From assembly GCF_019443445.1 (NCBI RefSeq), contig NZ_CP080378.1:1178001-1242000 (forward strand): a stretch of DNA of 64,000 nucleotides. The letters run 5' to 3'. Every line of letters begins with the position of its first letter. The first letter of the stretch is position 1. This DNA is from Massilia sp. PAMC28688 (lineage in GTDB: Bacteria > Pseudomonadota > Gammaproteobacteria > Burkholderiales > Burkholderiaceae_D). A program made the position numbers and the translations under genes. Below, piece after piece: positions 40,430-49,094 of the stretch. The notes below the pieces were generated by a model, which saw only the letters and a list, made by a program, of their open reading frames with translations, was not told where the DNA came from and made no database searches.

Positions 40430-40888
40430 TCAGGGGCTGGTGTAGCAGTTGTATATGTTCTGCAGTCGCACCCACCCCGGCGCGTGGGTCCAGTCCCCCG
40501 GATTCCAGGCAAACGAATGGGTGAGGAACTGCATCGATACGTCGGTGAACCAGCCCTGGGATCGACCGACCTTGGCCGACCAGCAGTCGGCGGCATTCTC
40601 GTCCGAGCCAAGTACATGATGGGCACATTCGTGGCCGTAAATGAAATACTGAACGGGCACCGGAAGTTGGTAAAAGGAGTGATCGATCCAGATCGTCGCT
40701 GGCTGGTTGTAGCTCGCTGGGGTTGCCCGCGCCACGTCCCCGACATTGGCAGTGACAACTGTCCACACCGCACCGCATCCTGCCGGCGTACCGGCAACCC
40801 GGAACGATCCCGGAGGAAACGTCTGGGCCGCAGCGACATTTTGAAACAACATCAAACCAATGAGCAGAGGTATTTTCTTACGTCCCAT
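40430..40888 (-). CDS. small secreted protein with HExxH motif
   Basis: 152 residues. Signal peptide at residues 1-21 (LLIGLMLFQNVAAAQ). The mature part holds HECAHH in YFIYGHECAHHVLGSDENAA, the zinc-binding HExxH pattern, with an ENAAD segment 7 residues later that could supply a glutamate third ligand; cysteines at the motif and elsewhere may bridge. The start at 40888 has GGGGAATG upstream. A minimal periplasmic metallopeptidase is suggested, not proven. Confidence 0.6.
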   Translation of the reverse strand: MGRKKIPLLIGLMLFQNVAAAQTFPPGSFRVAGTPAGCGAVWTVVTANVGDVARATPASYNQPATIWIDHSFYQLPVPVQYFIYGHECAHHVLGSDENAADCWSAKVGRSQGWFTDVSMQFLTHSFAWNPGDWTHAPGWVRLQNIYNCYTSP

Positions 40889-41007
40889 GATCATTCCCCG
40901 GTGAACTGCAATGAACCACGGCGCACCCACGCGCCGTAGGCGAGAGCGACAACAATATGAGCTAAAAGCGTATGCGAATAACTGCTGGAATCAAGTCGGA
41001 TGGAGGG

Positions 41008-41616
41008 TCAACTGCACGCCGGTGGTCGGCACGGCATCAGATTGTGAAACAGGACCCGCCATTCATTGCGCTCGGCCCGCACTGTGACGGCTTCCACATA
41101 GCGGCCTCCATGCTCGAAATCGGTCAGATAAGTCGTGGTATTGAATGCGCCTCGGGTCTGGTCTGGCAACTGCCTGCTTGCCGCCGTCCCGTAGAACACG
41201 CGCTTCAGTAGTCGCCCTTGAGGAGCCCGTTGGGCTTCGAAGACCTTGTTGAAGACGTCGGCAGAGATACGCTGTTTGGCATCGTTCGACAGCGCGGAAT
41301 ACGCCTCGGCATACCGATGCCCATCGATCAGCGCAAGATGCGCCATGATGACCGGTTCCGGGCTTTGTGGGGGAAACTGAACGTCATCCGGCTTGCCTGG
41401 CGACTGCAGATAAACATAGGCGCCGATGCCGGTGGCGGAGATCAGGAACGTCAACGAGACAATGAGTGTGATGACCCGGTAGGCGTGCGTCGGACCGAGC
41501 TTGGGGAAGATATTGCGCCTGACGATGTCGCGAAAGATGAGAACAAATACGCCCAGCGCGAGTCCACCGATGCCGGCGACCTGCCCTACTGTTTGGAGAA
41601 CTTCATTGCTGCCCAT
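41008..41616 (-). CDS. DUF4019-like membrane protein
   Basis: 202 residues. Two membrane helices (residues about 10-28 and 48-70). A C-terminal domain follows with AHLALIDGHRYAEAYSALSND, RAPQGRLLKRVFYGTAA and a final WRVLFHNL, the pattern of DUF4019 proteins. Function unknown. Monocistronic. Confidence 0.65.
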   Translation of the reverse strand: MGSNEVLQTVGQVAGIGGLALGVFVLIFRDIVRRNIFPKLGPTHAYRVITLIVSLTFLISATGIGAYVYLQSPGKPDDVQFPPQSPEPVIMAHLALIDGHRYAEAYSALSNDAKQRISADVFNKVFEAQRAPQGRLLKRVFYGTAASRQLPDQTRGAFNTTTYLTDFEHGGRYVEAVTVRAERNEWRVLFHNLMPCRPPACS

Positions 41617-42039
41617 CCTGTATCCCCGACAAATGTAGAGATCCAATGCACGCCATGTCGCCGCTCATCATCAATGTACGACTGAACTGAGCAGATGTCA
41701 AATTGGTTAGCATTGCTGGCAACACTGAGTTGCGATTTGAGAGTGGCACAGCGAATCGAGGTTCGGCCCGATCCCTCCCAGGCGCACCGACGCTCGCCAA
41801 CCGGCCGGTCGCTAGCAGGTCCATTGTGCGGATGTCACAGATTGCGGCCATGATGATTCTCAAGGAGCAAAACGCGGGCCACCAGGAACAAGACAAAAGC
41901 CACCCTCGGGTGGCTTTTGTGTTTGGCATAGGCCAGGGCCTAAATACAAATACTGGACGGTTGCCAGCGTATCACCCAGGCGTGGCCGGCAACCATGGGG
42001 CTATGCGCGTGGCATCGCGCGCAGTAGCAGCCGCTTTTT
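41617..42039. other. intergenic region with terminator
   Basis: No recognisable gene. The only clear feature is the hairpin listed next; a long frame on the minus strand has no start signal or motif. Confidence 0.45.
41892..41923. terminator. hairpin terminator
   Basis: ACAAAAGCCACCC pairs with GGGTGGCTTTTGT around a 2-base loop, flanked by T- and A-rich runs, so it could act in either direction. Confidence 0.7.
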
Positions 42040-43356
42040 CTACAAGACGGGGGTCACGCGCCAAATGACATTGGCGAGATCGTCAGCCACAATCAAGGCG
42101 CCGCGTGGATCGACTGTCACGCCAACGGGGCGACCGCGGGTCTTGCCATCGGCATCGCGAAAGCCCGTGACAAAATCCACTGGCGGACCGCCAGGACGTC
42201 CACCGCGAAAGGGGACAAATACCACCTTGTAGCCGACAGGATTGTCCCGATTCCAGCTGCCGTGTTCGCCAATGAACACGCCGTCTGCGTACCGTGCACC
42301 CATTGCCGGATCCGAGAAGTCAAGCCCCAGCGCAGCAACGTGCGAGCCGAGCGCATAGTCAGGCTTGATTGCTGCCGCGACTTTTTGTGGATCCTGCGGC
42401 CGCACCCGATCATCGACATTCTGCCCCCAATAGCTGTAGGGCCAGCCATAGAACGCACCTTCCTTGACCGTCGTGAGATAGTCAGGCACCAGGTTCGGCC
42501 CGATTTCGTCGCGTTCGTTCACCACTGCCCACAATTGACCCGTTCCCGGCTGGATCGTGAGTGCCGTAGGATTGCGCAAGCCGGTAGCGTAGTTGCGGCG
42601 CGCGCCTGTTTCGGCATTGATTTCCCAAATCATCGCGCGATCAATTTCGGCCGTCATGCCGCGCTCGGTGATATTGCTGTTGGAGCCAATGCCGACGTAA
42701 AGGAAGCGCCCGTCCGCACTTGCCGCCAGCGCCTTGGTCCAGTGATGGTTGATCTCTGACGGCAGATCGGTAACCTTGACCGGCGGTGCGCTTGCCGTGG
42801 TGGCGCCCTCCTGGTAGTCAAAGCGTACCAGTGCATCCTGGTTAGCCACGTAGAGCTTGTTGCCCACCAGCGCCAGCCCGTAGGGCGCGTTGAGTTTGTC
42901 GGCGTACACTGTGCGGGTTTCGTACACACCGTCGCCATTCCCGTCCCGCAACAGAGTCAAGCGGTTGCCACTCTCAACGGACGTGGTGCCCTTGGACTTG
43001 ATATACCCGGCGATCAGATCCTTTGGCTTGAGCGGTTTGGCATTGCCGCCCTTGCCTTCGGCAACGAGAATATCGCCATTGGGAAGCACCAGGGTCTGAC
43101 GTGGAATTTTCAGGTTGGTGGCGATGGCCGAGATGGTGTAGCCCTCTGGCACCGTCGGCAGTTGATTCCCCCACGGGGTTGGCTCGGCAATTTTCATGGA
43201 AGGCAGCAACCCCCGTTCCGGTGCGGGCAGGGTCGGCTCGGCGCCGTACTGATCCACATTCTCGGCGCGCTCGCCACAGGCATTGAGCAATACTGCAAAA
43301 ATAAGCGTTGGCACAAGGCAGGCGCCGGCGCCGCCATGGATGGTGTGCTGTTTCAT
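42040..43356 (-). CDS. sorbosone-dehydrogenase-like beta-propeller lipoprotein
   Basis: 438 residues. A lipoprotein-type signal (residues 1-27, FAVLLNAC) precedes a six-bladed beta-propeller of the PQQ-linked sorbosone/glucose dehydrogenase group. Segments: GDILVAEGKGG, LNAPYGLALVGNKLYVAN, LPSEINHHWTKALAASADG, ATGLRNPTALTIQPGTGQLW, NERDEIGPNLVPDYLT, FYGWPYSYWG, GVFIGEHGSWNR. Probably a periplasmic sugar dehydrogenase. It overlaps the DUF2231 gene by ATGA at 43353-43356, so a membrane partner is likely. Confidence 0.85.
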   Translation of the reverse strand: MKQHTIHGGAGACLVPTLIFAVLLNACGERAENVDQYGAEPTLPAPERGLLPSMKIAEPTPWGNQLPTVPEGYTISAIATNLKIPRQTLVLPNGDILVAEGKGGNAKPLKPKDLIAGYIKSKGTTSVESGNRLTLLRDGNGDGVYETRTVYADKLNAPYGLALVGNKLYVANQDALVRFDYQEGATTASAPPVKVTDLPSEINHHWTKALAASADGRFLYVGIGSNSNITERGMTAEIDRAMIWEINAETGARRNYATGLRNPTALTIQPGTGQLWAVVNERDEIGPNLVPDYLTTVKEGAFYGWPYSYWGQNVDDRVRPQDPQKVAAAIKPDYALGSHVAALGLDFSDPAMGARYADGVFIGEHGSWNRDNPVGYKVVFVPFRGGRPGGPPVDFVTGFRDADGKTRGRPVGVTVDPRGALIVADDLANVIWRVTPVL

Positions 43357-43781
43357 CGTGCACCTCCCACGCCAAACTTGGCGAAGCCGACCCAGGTTGC
43401 TGCACAAGCCAACAGGACCGCGATCACGGAAAGCACAAGGCCCATCGGCATGGCTGCCCAGGCATCCTTTGCATGCGTGAGTGAATTGAAGAAGCCAACC
43501 AGCCATGTGGCAAGCAGCAGCAGTGTGAAAACAAAAAACGTGGTGCCACGGCGATCGGCGCGAACCAGCTCAATGGCGGCCCACAGCAGCGCCAGGCCGC
43601 TAAAGACCAGGCCACCGACGATCAGCCACGAAGCAAAATTGCTCCACTGTATGTGATAGCTTGATGAGTAAGCGAGGTCGCTCAGCAAGCCTCCCAGAAA
43701 GAGTGGGAATGCCCCACCGAGCAATAGCGCATGCACTGGGTGAAGCCCCCGTCCAGGTGGACGAATGTGGCTGGTAGTCAA
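43353..43781 (-). CDS. DUF2231-type membrane protein
   Basis: 142 residues with four membrane helices; GLHPVHALLLGGAFPLFLGG near the N-terminus matches the H-P-x-H-A start of DUF2231 proteins. Translationally coupled to the sorbosone-dehydrogenase-like gene. May anchor it or pass electrons to the membrane (inference). Confidence 0.7.
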   Translation of the reverse strand: MTTSHIRPPGRGLHPVHALLLGGAFPLFLGGLLSDLAYSSSYHIQWSNFASWLIVGGLVFSGLALLWAAIELVRADRRGTTFFVFTLLLLATWLVGFFNSLTHAKDAWAAMPMGLVLSVIAVLLACAATWVGFAKFGVGGAR

Positions 43782-43906
43782 ATTGTTCTCCTAATACAGG
43801 CTGGGCCCGCGATCAGTTAAGCATGCAATTTATTACACACTTAGGAGTGTTACACAGCAGGCGGTCAGATTCAATTGAACGCGGCGGATTCGGGACGATT
43901 TCACGA

Positions 43907-43935
43907 TTGACAACTAGTACCCACCCTGCTCTAAT
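43907..43935 (+). promoter_or_regulatory. promoter of the second DUF2231 gene
   Basis: TTGACA (43907-43912), 17-base spacer, TCTAAT (43930-43935); the gene starts 28 bases downstream. A strong sigma-70 match. Confidence 0.8.
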
Positions 43936-43962
43936 TTGCATATCACCCCACTGCGTCATTCC

Positions 43963-44448
43963 ATGACAATCAAAAGCCCGCTGCTCAAACCAGCGCCCGA
44001 CAGCACGCACAGTGCGTTTTCCATCGCAGGCCATCCGATTCACGCGATGCTGATCTCGTTCCCGGTGGCTTTTACACTGGGCGGGCTGGCCAGTGACCTG
44101 GCGTACTGGTGGTCGGGCGATGTGTTCTGGTCGCGCGTGTCGGTCTGGATGATAGGTGCCTCGTTCATCATGGGTGGCCTGGCGGGCCTGGCCGGTACGA
44201 TCGATTTCATGATGGTGCACAAGATCCGGCGCCACGTGGCGAGCTGGAACCACTTCATTGCCGCAGTCATGCTGATCTCGCTGATCGCTGCAAACTGGTG
44301 GAGCCGGGTCAATGATCACGAAGCAGCAGTGCTGCCCTGGGGTTTGTTCCTGTCCGGTGTCAGTGCCCTGTCGCTAAGCGTGGTTGGCTGGTTTGGCGGC
44401 AAGCTCGTGTTCCATCATCACATCGGCAGCGACCCTGAAGAAATTTAA
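43963..44448 (+). CDS. DUF2231-family membrane protein
   Basis: 161 residues, four helices, with the family N-terminal motif GHPIHAMLISFPVAFTLGG and TIDFMMVHKIRRHVASWNHF. Divergent from a second DUF2231 gene and convergent with the CopD-like gene. An upstream ATG at 43936 overlaps the -10 box, so 43963 is taken as start. Confidence 0.85.
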   Translation: MTIKSPLLKPAPDSTHSAFSIAGHPIHAMLISFPVAFTLGGLASDLAYWWSGDVFWSRVSVWMIGASFIMGGLAGLAGTIDFMMVHKIRRHVASWNHFIAAVMLISLIAANWWSRVNDHEAAVLPWGLFLSGVSALSLSVVGWFGGKLVFHHHIGSDPEEI

Positions 44449-44454
44449 GTGCAT

Positions 44455-44868
44455 TCAAAATGGCTTTTGAACCACCAGGGCAACTACAGCGGGAATCAGC
44501 AGCATCGGCGGCACCAACAGCATGCGATAGAACCAGATCGACTGGGTGGGTTCTTTCCCCTTGAGTTGCTCCATGAGAGTGCCGCAGTAGACGTGGAAGA
44601 ACACCATGGCCAGCACCAGGGCCAGCTTGACCGGCAGCCAGCCGCCGGTAAACCCGCGCTCGAACAGCATCCAGCTGCCGAAGATGATCGTCAGCAGGCC
44701 CGCAGGTGTCATCACGTATGCGTACAGGGTGTGTTGCATCTTGAGCAGACGCTGGTGGTCTTCATCGTCATGCGCAGACGCCTGCTGAGCCAGCAGATAG
44801 GGGAAATACAGCAGTGTGCCGGACCACAGCACCAGAAAGGCAATATGCAAGCTAAGCATGAGTGACAT
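44455..44868 (-). CDS. CopD-like membrane protein
   Basis: 137 residues, four helices: MSLMLSLHIAFLVLWSGTLLYFP at the N-terminus with a helix-1 histidine, LLKMQHTLYAYVMTPAGLL, FFHVYCGTLMEQLKG. Pattern of CopD/HemJ-type membrane proteins that carry heme or act in copper and porphyrin handling. Next to the oxidase operon, divergent from coxB; could support oxidase maturation (inference). Confidence 0.7.
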   Translation of the reverse strand: MSLMLSLHIAFLVLWSGTLLYFPYLLAQQASAHDDEDHQRLLKMQHTLYAYVMTPAGLLTIIFGSWMLFERGFTGGWLPVKLALVLAMVFFHVYCGTLMEQLKGKEPTQSIWFYRMLLVPPMLLIPAVVALVVQKPF

Positions 44869-44966
44869 AAGCGTTAATCCCTGAGCAGCACCGTAGAGAG
44901 GTCGGACAGGCCCAAGCAGCTTGGACGGCGCAGTAGCCTTCCCACTTTTAGCATAGAAACGGTGCC

Positions 44967-45242
44967 ATGTTTGATGATATGTCGTTATTTAGCACAAAGA
45001 AGATGTGTATGACAGCAGCCCCGGTGCTGCTGACCGGGTGCGAAGGCATGCAGTCTACCCTGTCGCCGCAAGGACGGGCGGCAGCAGAAATCGCGCATAT
45101 CAGCTGGGTCATGTTCATCGGCGCCGCCCTGATCTTGCTGGTGGTGATGGCGCTGGCCCTGTATGCACTGTATCGCGACCCGGACAAGCGTATGGCTGTC
45201 TCGGCACATCATCTGATTATTGCAGGCGGGGTCGCTTTCCCG
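44967..45242 (+). pseudogene. coxB: 5' part of coxB (cytochrome c oxidase subunit II), interrupted by IS66
   Basis: 92 codons of subunit II: a lipoprotein-type N-terminus (PVLLTGCEG), then first membrane helix ISWVMFIGAALILLVVMALA, then the beginning of the second helix (HHLIIAGGVAFP). The IS66 element enters right after the proline codon. Frame continues for 12 codons into the IS and stops at 45278. The remainder of the gene begins at 48357. Confidence 0.92.
45235..45242. repeat. 8-bp target site duplication, left copy
   Basis: CTTTCCCG, repeated exactly at 48349-48356 on the other side of the IS66 element; 8 bp is the duplication size of the family. Confidence 0.93.
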
Positions 45243-45313
45243 GTAAGCGTGACGCCAGCACCGTCTGGACGCAAGTAGGCATGCCCGCCAAAGTAGTTCC
45301 CACTACTTTTATG

Positions 45314-45718
45314 ATGGGAACTACTTTGGATACTGAAATGAAGCCGGGAAACCGGAAAGGGCGGCCGAACTATCCGGTCGAGTTCAAGCGGCGCCTTGCC
45401 GCTGCGGCGTGCGAAGCCGGGGTGTCGGTTTCGAAGCTTTCGATGGCCAACGGCGTCAACGCCAACATGGTGTTCAAGTGGCGCCGCGAGTATCGCGCAG
45501 GTCTCTTTGACAATATACCGGACGCAAGCACAACGTTGCTGCCGGTCGTTATTGCGGATACTCCGTTGATGGTGGCGCCGGCGGTGATCGCCCAAGCGGC
45601 GTCGCCTGCCGCCAACCTGAGCACGGTCGAGATCATCTTCGCCGACGCGGTCGTGCGTGTTCACGAGGGCGTCGACGCTGCGCTGCTCAGAACGATCTTC
45701 CAGAGTCTGCGACCATGA
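45314..45718 (+). CDS. tnpA: IS66 accessory protein TnpA
   Basis: 134 residues from the ATG at 45314 (starts at 45311 and 45338 also possible). Helix-turn-helix region PNYPVEFKRRLAAAACEAGVS ... NMVFKWRREYRAG, then an acidic domain ending in GVDAALLRTIFQSLRP as usual for IS66 ORF1. Overlaps tnpB by ATGA. Confidence 0.9.
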   Translation: MGTTLDTEMKPGNRKGRPNYPVEFKRRLAAAACEAGVSVSKLSMANGVNANMVFKWRREYRAGLFDNIPDASTTLLPVVIADTPLMVAPAVIAQAASPAANLSTVEIIFADAVVRVHEGVDAALLRTIFQSLRP

Positions 45719-46062
45719 TCGGGCTGCCGGCGGGCACACGTATCTGGATCGCTGCAGGCTTCACGGATATGCGCTGCGGCTTTAACGGCCTGGCGGCCAA
45801 GGTGGAGAGTGCGTTGCTGGACGACCCATTCAGCGGCCACGTGTTCGCGTTCCGTGGTCGGCGCGGCAACGTCATCAAGTTGCTGTGGTCCAGTGGCGAT
45901 GGCCTGTGCATGTTCGCCAAGCGCCTCGAGCATGGCCGCTTCGTCTGGCCGCAAGCAACCGACGGCAAGGTCCATCTGACGCCGGCCCAACTGTCGATGC
46001 TCCTCGAAGGCATCAACTGGAAACAGCCCGAACGCACCGCGCCCCTCATGTCGGTGTTGTAA
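45715..46062 (+). CDS. tnpB: IS66 accessory protein TnpB
   Basis: 115 residues, the compact IS66 Orf2: GTRIWIAAGFTDMRCGFNGLA, VFAFRGRRGNVIKLLWSSGDGLC, LEHGRFVWP. Needed for transposition in the family. Coupled to tnpA. Confidence 0.95.
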   Translation: MIGLPAGTRIWIAAGFTDMRCGFNGLAAKVESALLDDPFSGHVFAFRGRRGNVIKLLWSSGDGLCMFAKRLEHGRFVWPQATDGKVHLTPAQLSMLLEGINWKQPERTAPLMSVL

Positions 46063-46091
46063 ACGTTTAAACATGCGCGTAAACTGCGCGC

Positions 46092-47663
46092 ATGCCTTCC
46101 AGCCCTACCTCACTTCCCGACGATATCGAAGCCTTAAAAGCGCTGCTGCTGCAGCGCGACGGCGAAGTGCAACAACTGCGCGATACCGTCACGACGCTGG
46201 AGCAGGCCCTCAATGTCCGCTCTCTCGAAATCGAGCAGCTCAAACTCCAGTTGGCAAAGCTCAAGCGAATGCAGTTTGGCCGCAAGTCCGAGAAGCTCGA
46301 CCGCAAGATCGAACTGCTGGAAACGCGGCTGGAGGATCTCATTGCCGAGGATGGCGCCGGCGAGCAGAAAGCGACATTGCCCGCTGCGCACGCGCGCAAG
46401 GTTGCGCGCCAGCCGCTGCCGGTGCATCTACCGCGCGAAGACAATATCATTGAGCCGCCGGACCAGGCCTGCTCCGAATGCGGTGGCAAACTCAAGCCCT
46501 TGGGCGAGGATGTATCCGAGCAGCTTGAGCTCATCAATTCGGCCTTCAAGGTAATTCGGCATATACGCCGCAAGAAGGCATGCGCCTGCTGCGATCACAT
46601 CGTGCAGGCGCCAGCGCCTAGCCGCCCCATCGAACGCGGCATCGCAGGACCAGGCTTGCTGGCGCACATACTCGTCGCCAAGTTCGCCGACCATCTGCCA
46701 CTGTACCGCCAGTCCGCCATCTACGCACGTGACGGCGTCGAGCTTGATCGTTCCACGATGGCGCGCTGGGTAGGTGCGTGCGGGGCCCTGATGCGCCCCC
46801 TGGTCGACGCACTGCAGCGCTACGTGCTCCAGCCCGGCAAGATCCATTCGGATGACACGCCGATGCCTGTGCTTGCGCCGGGGAACGGCCAAACCAAGAC
46901 AGCACGCCTGTGGGTCTACGTGCGCGACGACAGGCGCTCCGGCTCGACTGCGGCGCCGGCCGCATGGTTCGCCTATACGCCGAATCGCCAAGGCCAGCAT
47001 CCACAGTCGCACCTGGCCAACTTCACTGGGGTTCTACAGGCCGACGCGTTTCCAGGCTACGATAAAATCTTCGCCGATGGCCGCGTGCGCGAAGCAGCGT
47101 GCATGGCGCATGCGCGACGCAAGATCCATGATCTGCATGCGCGCAAGGCGACCGTGACAACGACAGAAGCGTTGCGGCGGATCGGCGAACTGTACGCAAT
47201 CGAAGAACAGATCCGCGGCCAGCTGCCTGATCATCGACAGCGAATACGGCAAGCACAAGCGCGGCCTTTGCTCGACGACTTTGAAGTATGGTTGCGGGCA
47301 CGGCTGCTCACACTATCGACCCAGTCCGACACTACGAAAGCCATAAACTACTTGCTCAATCAGTGGCAGGCGCTGGTGTACTACTGCGAAGATGGCTTGG
47401 CCGAGATCGACAACAACATCGCCGAGAACGCGTTGAGAACCTGCTGCCTTGGCCGCAAGAACTTCTTGTTCATGGGCGCAGACAGCGGCGGCGAGCGCGC
47501 TGCAACGATGTACTCGCTGATCGTCAGCGCCAAGCTCAACGGCATCGATCCGCAGGCTTATCTACGCCATGTGCTGGCCCACATCGCCGACTATCCGGTC
47601 AATCGGGTTGAAGATTTGTTGCCGTGGAATCTGGCTGATAAACTGAGCACTGTCAGCGCGTAG
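46092..47663 (+). CDS. tnpC: IS66 transposase TnpC
   Basis: 523 residues, full length. N-terminal leucine-zipper-like coiled coil (residues 20-70), zinc-finger-like CSECGGK...CACC, DDE core with HSDDTPMPVL, LQADAFPGYD and the catalytic glutamate in GLAEIDNNIAENALR, and the C-terminal IS66_C part (PQAYLRHVLAHIADYP). No internal stops. Confidence 0.95.
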   Translation: MPSSPTSLPDDIEALKALLLQRDGEVQQLRDTVTTLEQALNVRSLEIEQLKLQLAKLKRMQFGRKSEKLDRKIELLETRLEDLIAEDGAGEQKATLPAAHARKVARQPLPVHLPREDNIIEPPDQACSECGGKLKPLGEDVSEQLELINSAFKVIRHIRRKKACACCDHIVQAPAPSRPIERGIAGPGLLAHILVAKFADHLPLYRQSAIYARDGVELDRSTMARWVGACGALMRPLVDALQRYVLQPGKIHSDDTPMPVLAPGNGQTKTARLWVYVRDDRRSGSTAAPAAWFAYTPNRQGQHPQSHLANFTGVLQADAFPGYDKIFADGRVREAACMAHARRKIHDLHARKATVTTTEALRRIGELYAIEEQIRGQLPDHRQRIRQAQARPLLDDFEVWLRARLLTLSTQSDTTKAINYLLNQWQALVYYCEDGLAEIDNNIAENALRTCCLGRKNFLFMGADSGGERAATMYSLIVSAKLNGIDPQAYLRHVLAHIADYPVNRVEDLLPWNLADKLSTVSA

Positions 47664-47714
47664 TTGTAACGTCACATCCGGTGATGGTAATTGCGCGCAT
47701 TGAACGAAACTCTC

Positions 47715-48314
47715 ATGGCCAAGAAAAATATCGTCATCACTTTGCGCATCAGCATCGCAGACATCACGCCGCCAATCTGGCGCCGTATCGTCGTCGACGG
47801 CGACCTCAGCTTGCGTGCGCTTCATCACATCATCCAGGCCGCGTTTGGCTGGACCGACGCCCATCTTCATGAGTTTCGTGTTGAGGGCCGCACCTACAGC
47901 ATGCTTGACAACGAGCATGTTCTTGAGGGCAGCTACGACAGCGACGAGGAAATGTTCGATGACCGAAAAGGAAAGCTGAATCGATTGCTGTACACCGGCC
48001 AGCGCTTCACCTACCAATACGATTTCGGGGACAGCTGGCAGCATGAAATTCACGTCGAAAAAATTGAGCAACGTCCAGAGCCAATGGGCAGTGCCTATAT
48101 CATCGATGGCAAGCGCGCATGCCCGCCTGAAGACGTCGGCGGCATCGGCGGCTACGACGACTTCCTCACGACACTGCGGGACGAACCGAAGAGCCAGGAA
48201 GCAAAGGACTATTTGAGATGGGTGGGCGGCAGCTTCGACGCAGAGGCCTTCGATCAGCGAATGGCGAACGCGACGCTGCTGCGCATGGCTTGGAATGGCT
48301 GGGGCCGGAAGTAA
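47715..48314 (+). CDS. pRiA4b ORF-3 family protein, passenger inside IS66
   Basis: 199 residues: ITLRISIADITPPIWRRIVV, LHHIIQAAFGWTDAHLHEF, YQYDFGDSWQHEIHVEK and GKRACPPEDVGGIGGYDDF are the hallmark segments of the plasmid pRiA4b ORF-3 family, whose function is unknown. It starts 52 bases after tnpC and ends 34 bases inside the right IS end, so it travels with the element. Possibly a regulator or a host-benefit gene. Confidence 0.9.
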   Translation: MAKKNIVITLRISIADITPPIWRRIVVDGDLSLRALHHIIQAAFGWTDAHLHEFRVEGRTYSMLDNEHVLEGSYDSDEEMFDDRKGKLNRLLYTGQRFTYQYDFGDSWQHEIHVEKIEQRPEPMGSAYIIDGKRACPPEDVGGIGGYDDFLTTLRDEPKSQEAKDYLRWVGGSFDAEAFDQRMANATLLRMAWNGWGRK

Positions 48315-48348
48315 GCGGGCGTCAAGACGGTACTGATGCCACGCTTAC

Positions 48349-48356
48349 CTTTCCCG
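48349..48356. repeat. 8-bp target site duplication, right copy
   Basis: CTTTCCCG, identical to 45235-45242. Confidence 0.93.
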
Positions 48357-49094
48357 TCTGTCGCGTTGACTGCGCTGCTGGTCTATGGCGTGTACACCAT
48401 GGGCTCACTGCGCGCCGATCCTGAGCCGGATTTGACAATCGATGTGACTGCCAGCCAGTGGTGGTGGCAAGCGCAATACCAGCGCGACGTGCCGGCGGCA
48501 AGCTTCACCACGGCAAACGAAATCCGCATTCCGGCTGGCCGCAAGGTGCGCCTGAGGCTCCATGCCAAGGACGTGATCCATAGCTTCTGGGTGCCCAACC
48601 TGGCCGGCAAGATGGATGTGATCCCGGGCCGCGTCAACAGCCTGGTGATCGAGGCCGACCGCGCCGGCGTATTTCGGGGCCAGTGCGCCGAGTTCTGCGG
48701 TGCGCAGCATGCGCGCATGGCCTTCTTTGTCATTGCCCAGCCGCAGGCACAGTTCGATGCCTGGATGGCGCAGCAGCGCGCACCGGCCGTGGCGCCTGCC
48801 AGCGAGATCGGCCGGCGCGGCCTGGACATCCTGCGCAGCAATCGCTGCCTGCAATGCCATGCAGTACGCGGGATCAGCGACATCCCCGGTGATCCGCGGC
48901 ATGGCCCGGACTTGACCCATATTGCGAGCCGCACGCATCTGGCCGGCGGCACGCTGAAGAATAATCGCGACAACCTCAAACGCTTCATCGCCGACAGCCA
49001 GGGCGTGAAACCTGGCAATCATATGCCCTCTTTCCCCCAACTGAGCGATGAGGAACTCGAGGCCCTGGCCTCCTACCTGGAGGGCTTGCGCTGA
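48357..49094 (+). pseudogene. coxB: 3' part of coxB (CuA and heme-c domains)
   Basis: 245 codons and stop. Begins in the second membrane helix (SVALTALLVYGVYTMGSL), then the CuA cupredoxin domain with DVIHSFWVP and CAEFCGAQHARM, then a fused cytochrome c domain with CLQCH and the axial methionine in NHMPSF: a caa3-type subunit II. Removing the IS and one repeat copy restores an exact 337-residue frame. An ATG at 48336 in the IS end opens a frame into it, so a product with one helix might still be made. Overlaps coxA by one base. Confidence 0.92.

Larger units (their letters stand above)
45243..48348. mobile_element. IS66-family insertion sequence with passenger gene
   Basis: 3106 bp. The ends are inverted repeats starting GTAAGCGTG, with shared blocks ACCGTCT and GACGC (about 27 of 30 positions alike). 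Contents in order: tnpA, tnpB, tnpC, then a pRiA4b ORF-3 family gene, all on the plus strand. Flanked by an exact 8-bp duplication. The copy appears complete and recent. Confidence 0.95.

Noticed and set aside
41603-41929. 108-codon minus frame in the intergenic region
   Set aside because: Contains the terminator hairpin at its 5' end and no domain; kept as intergenic.
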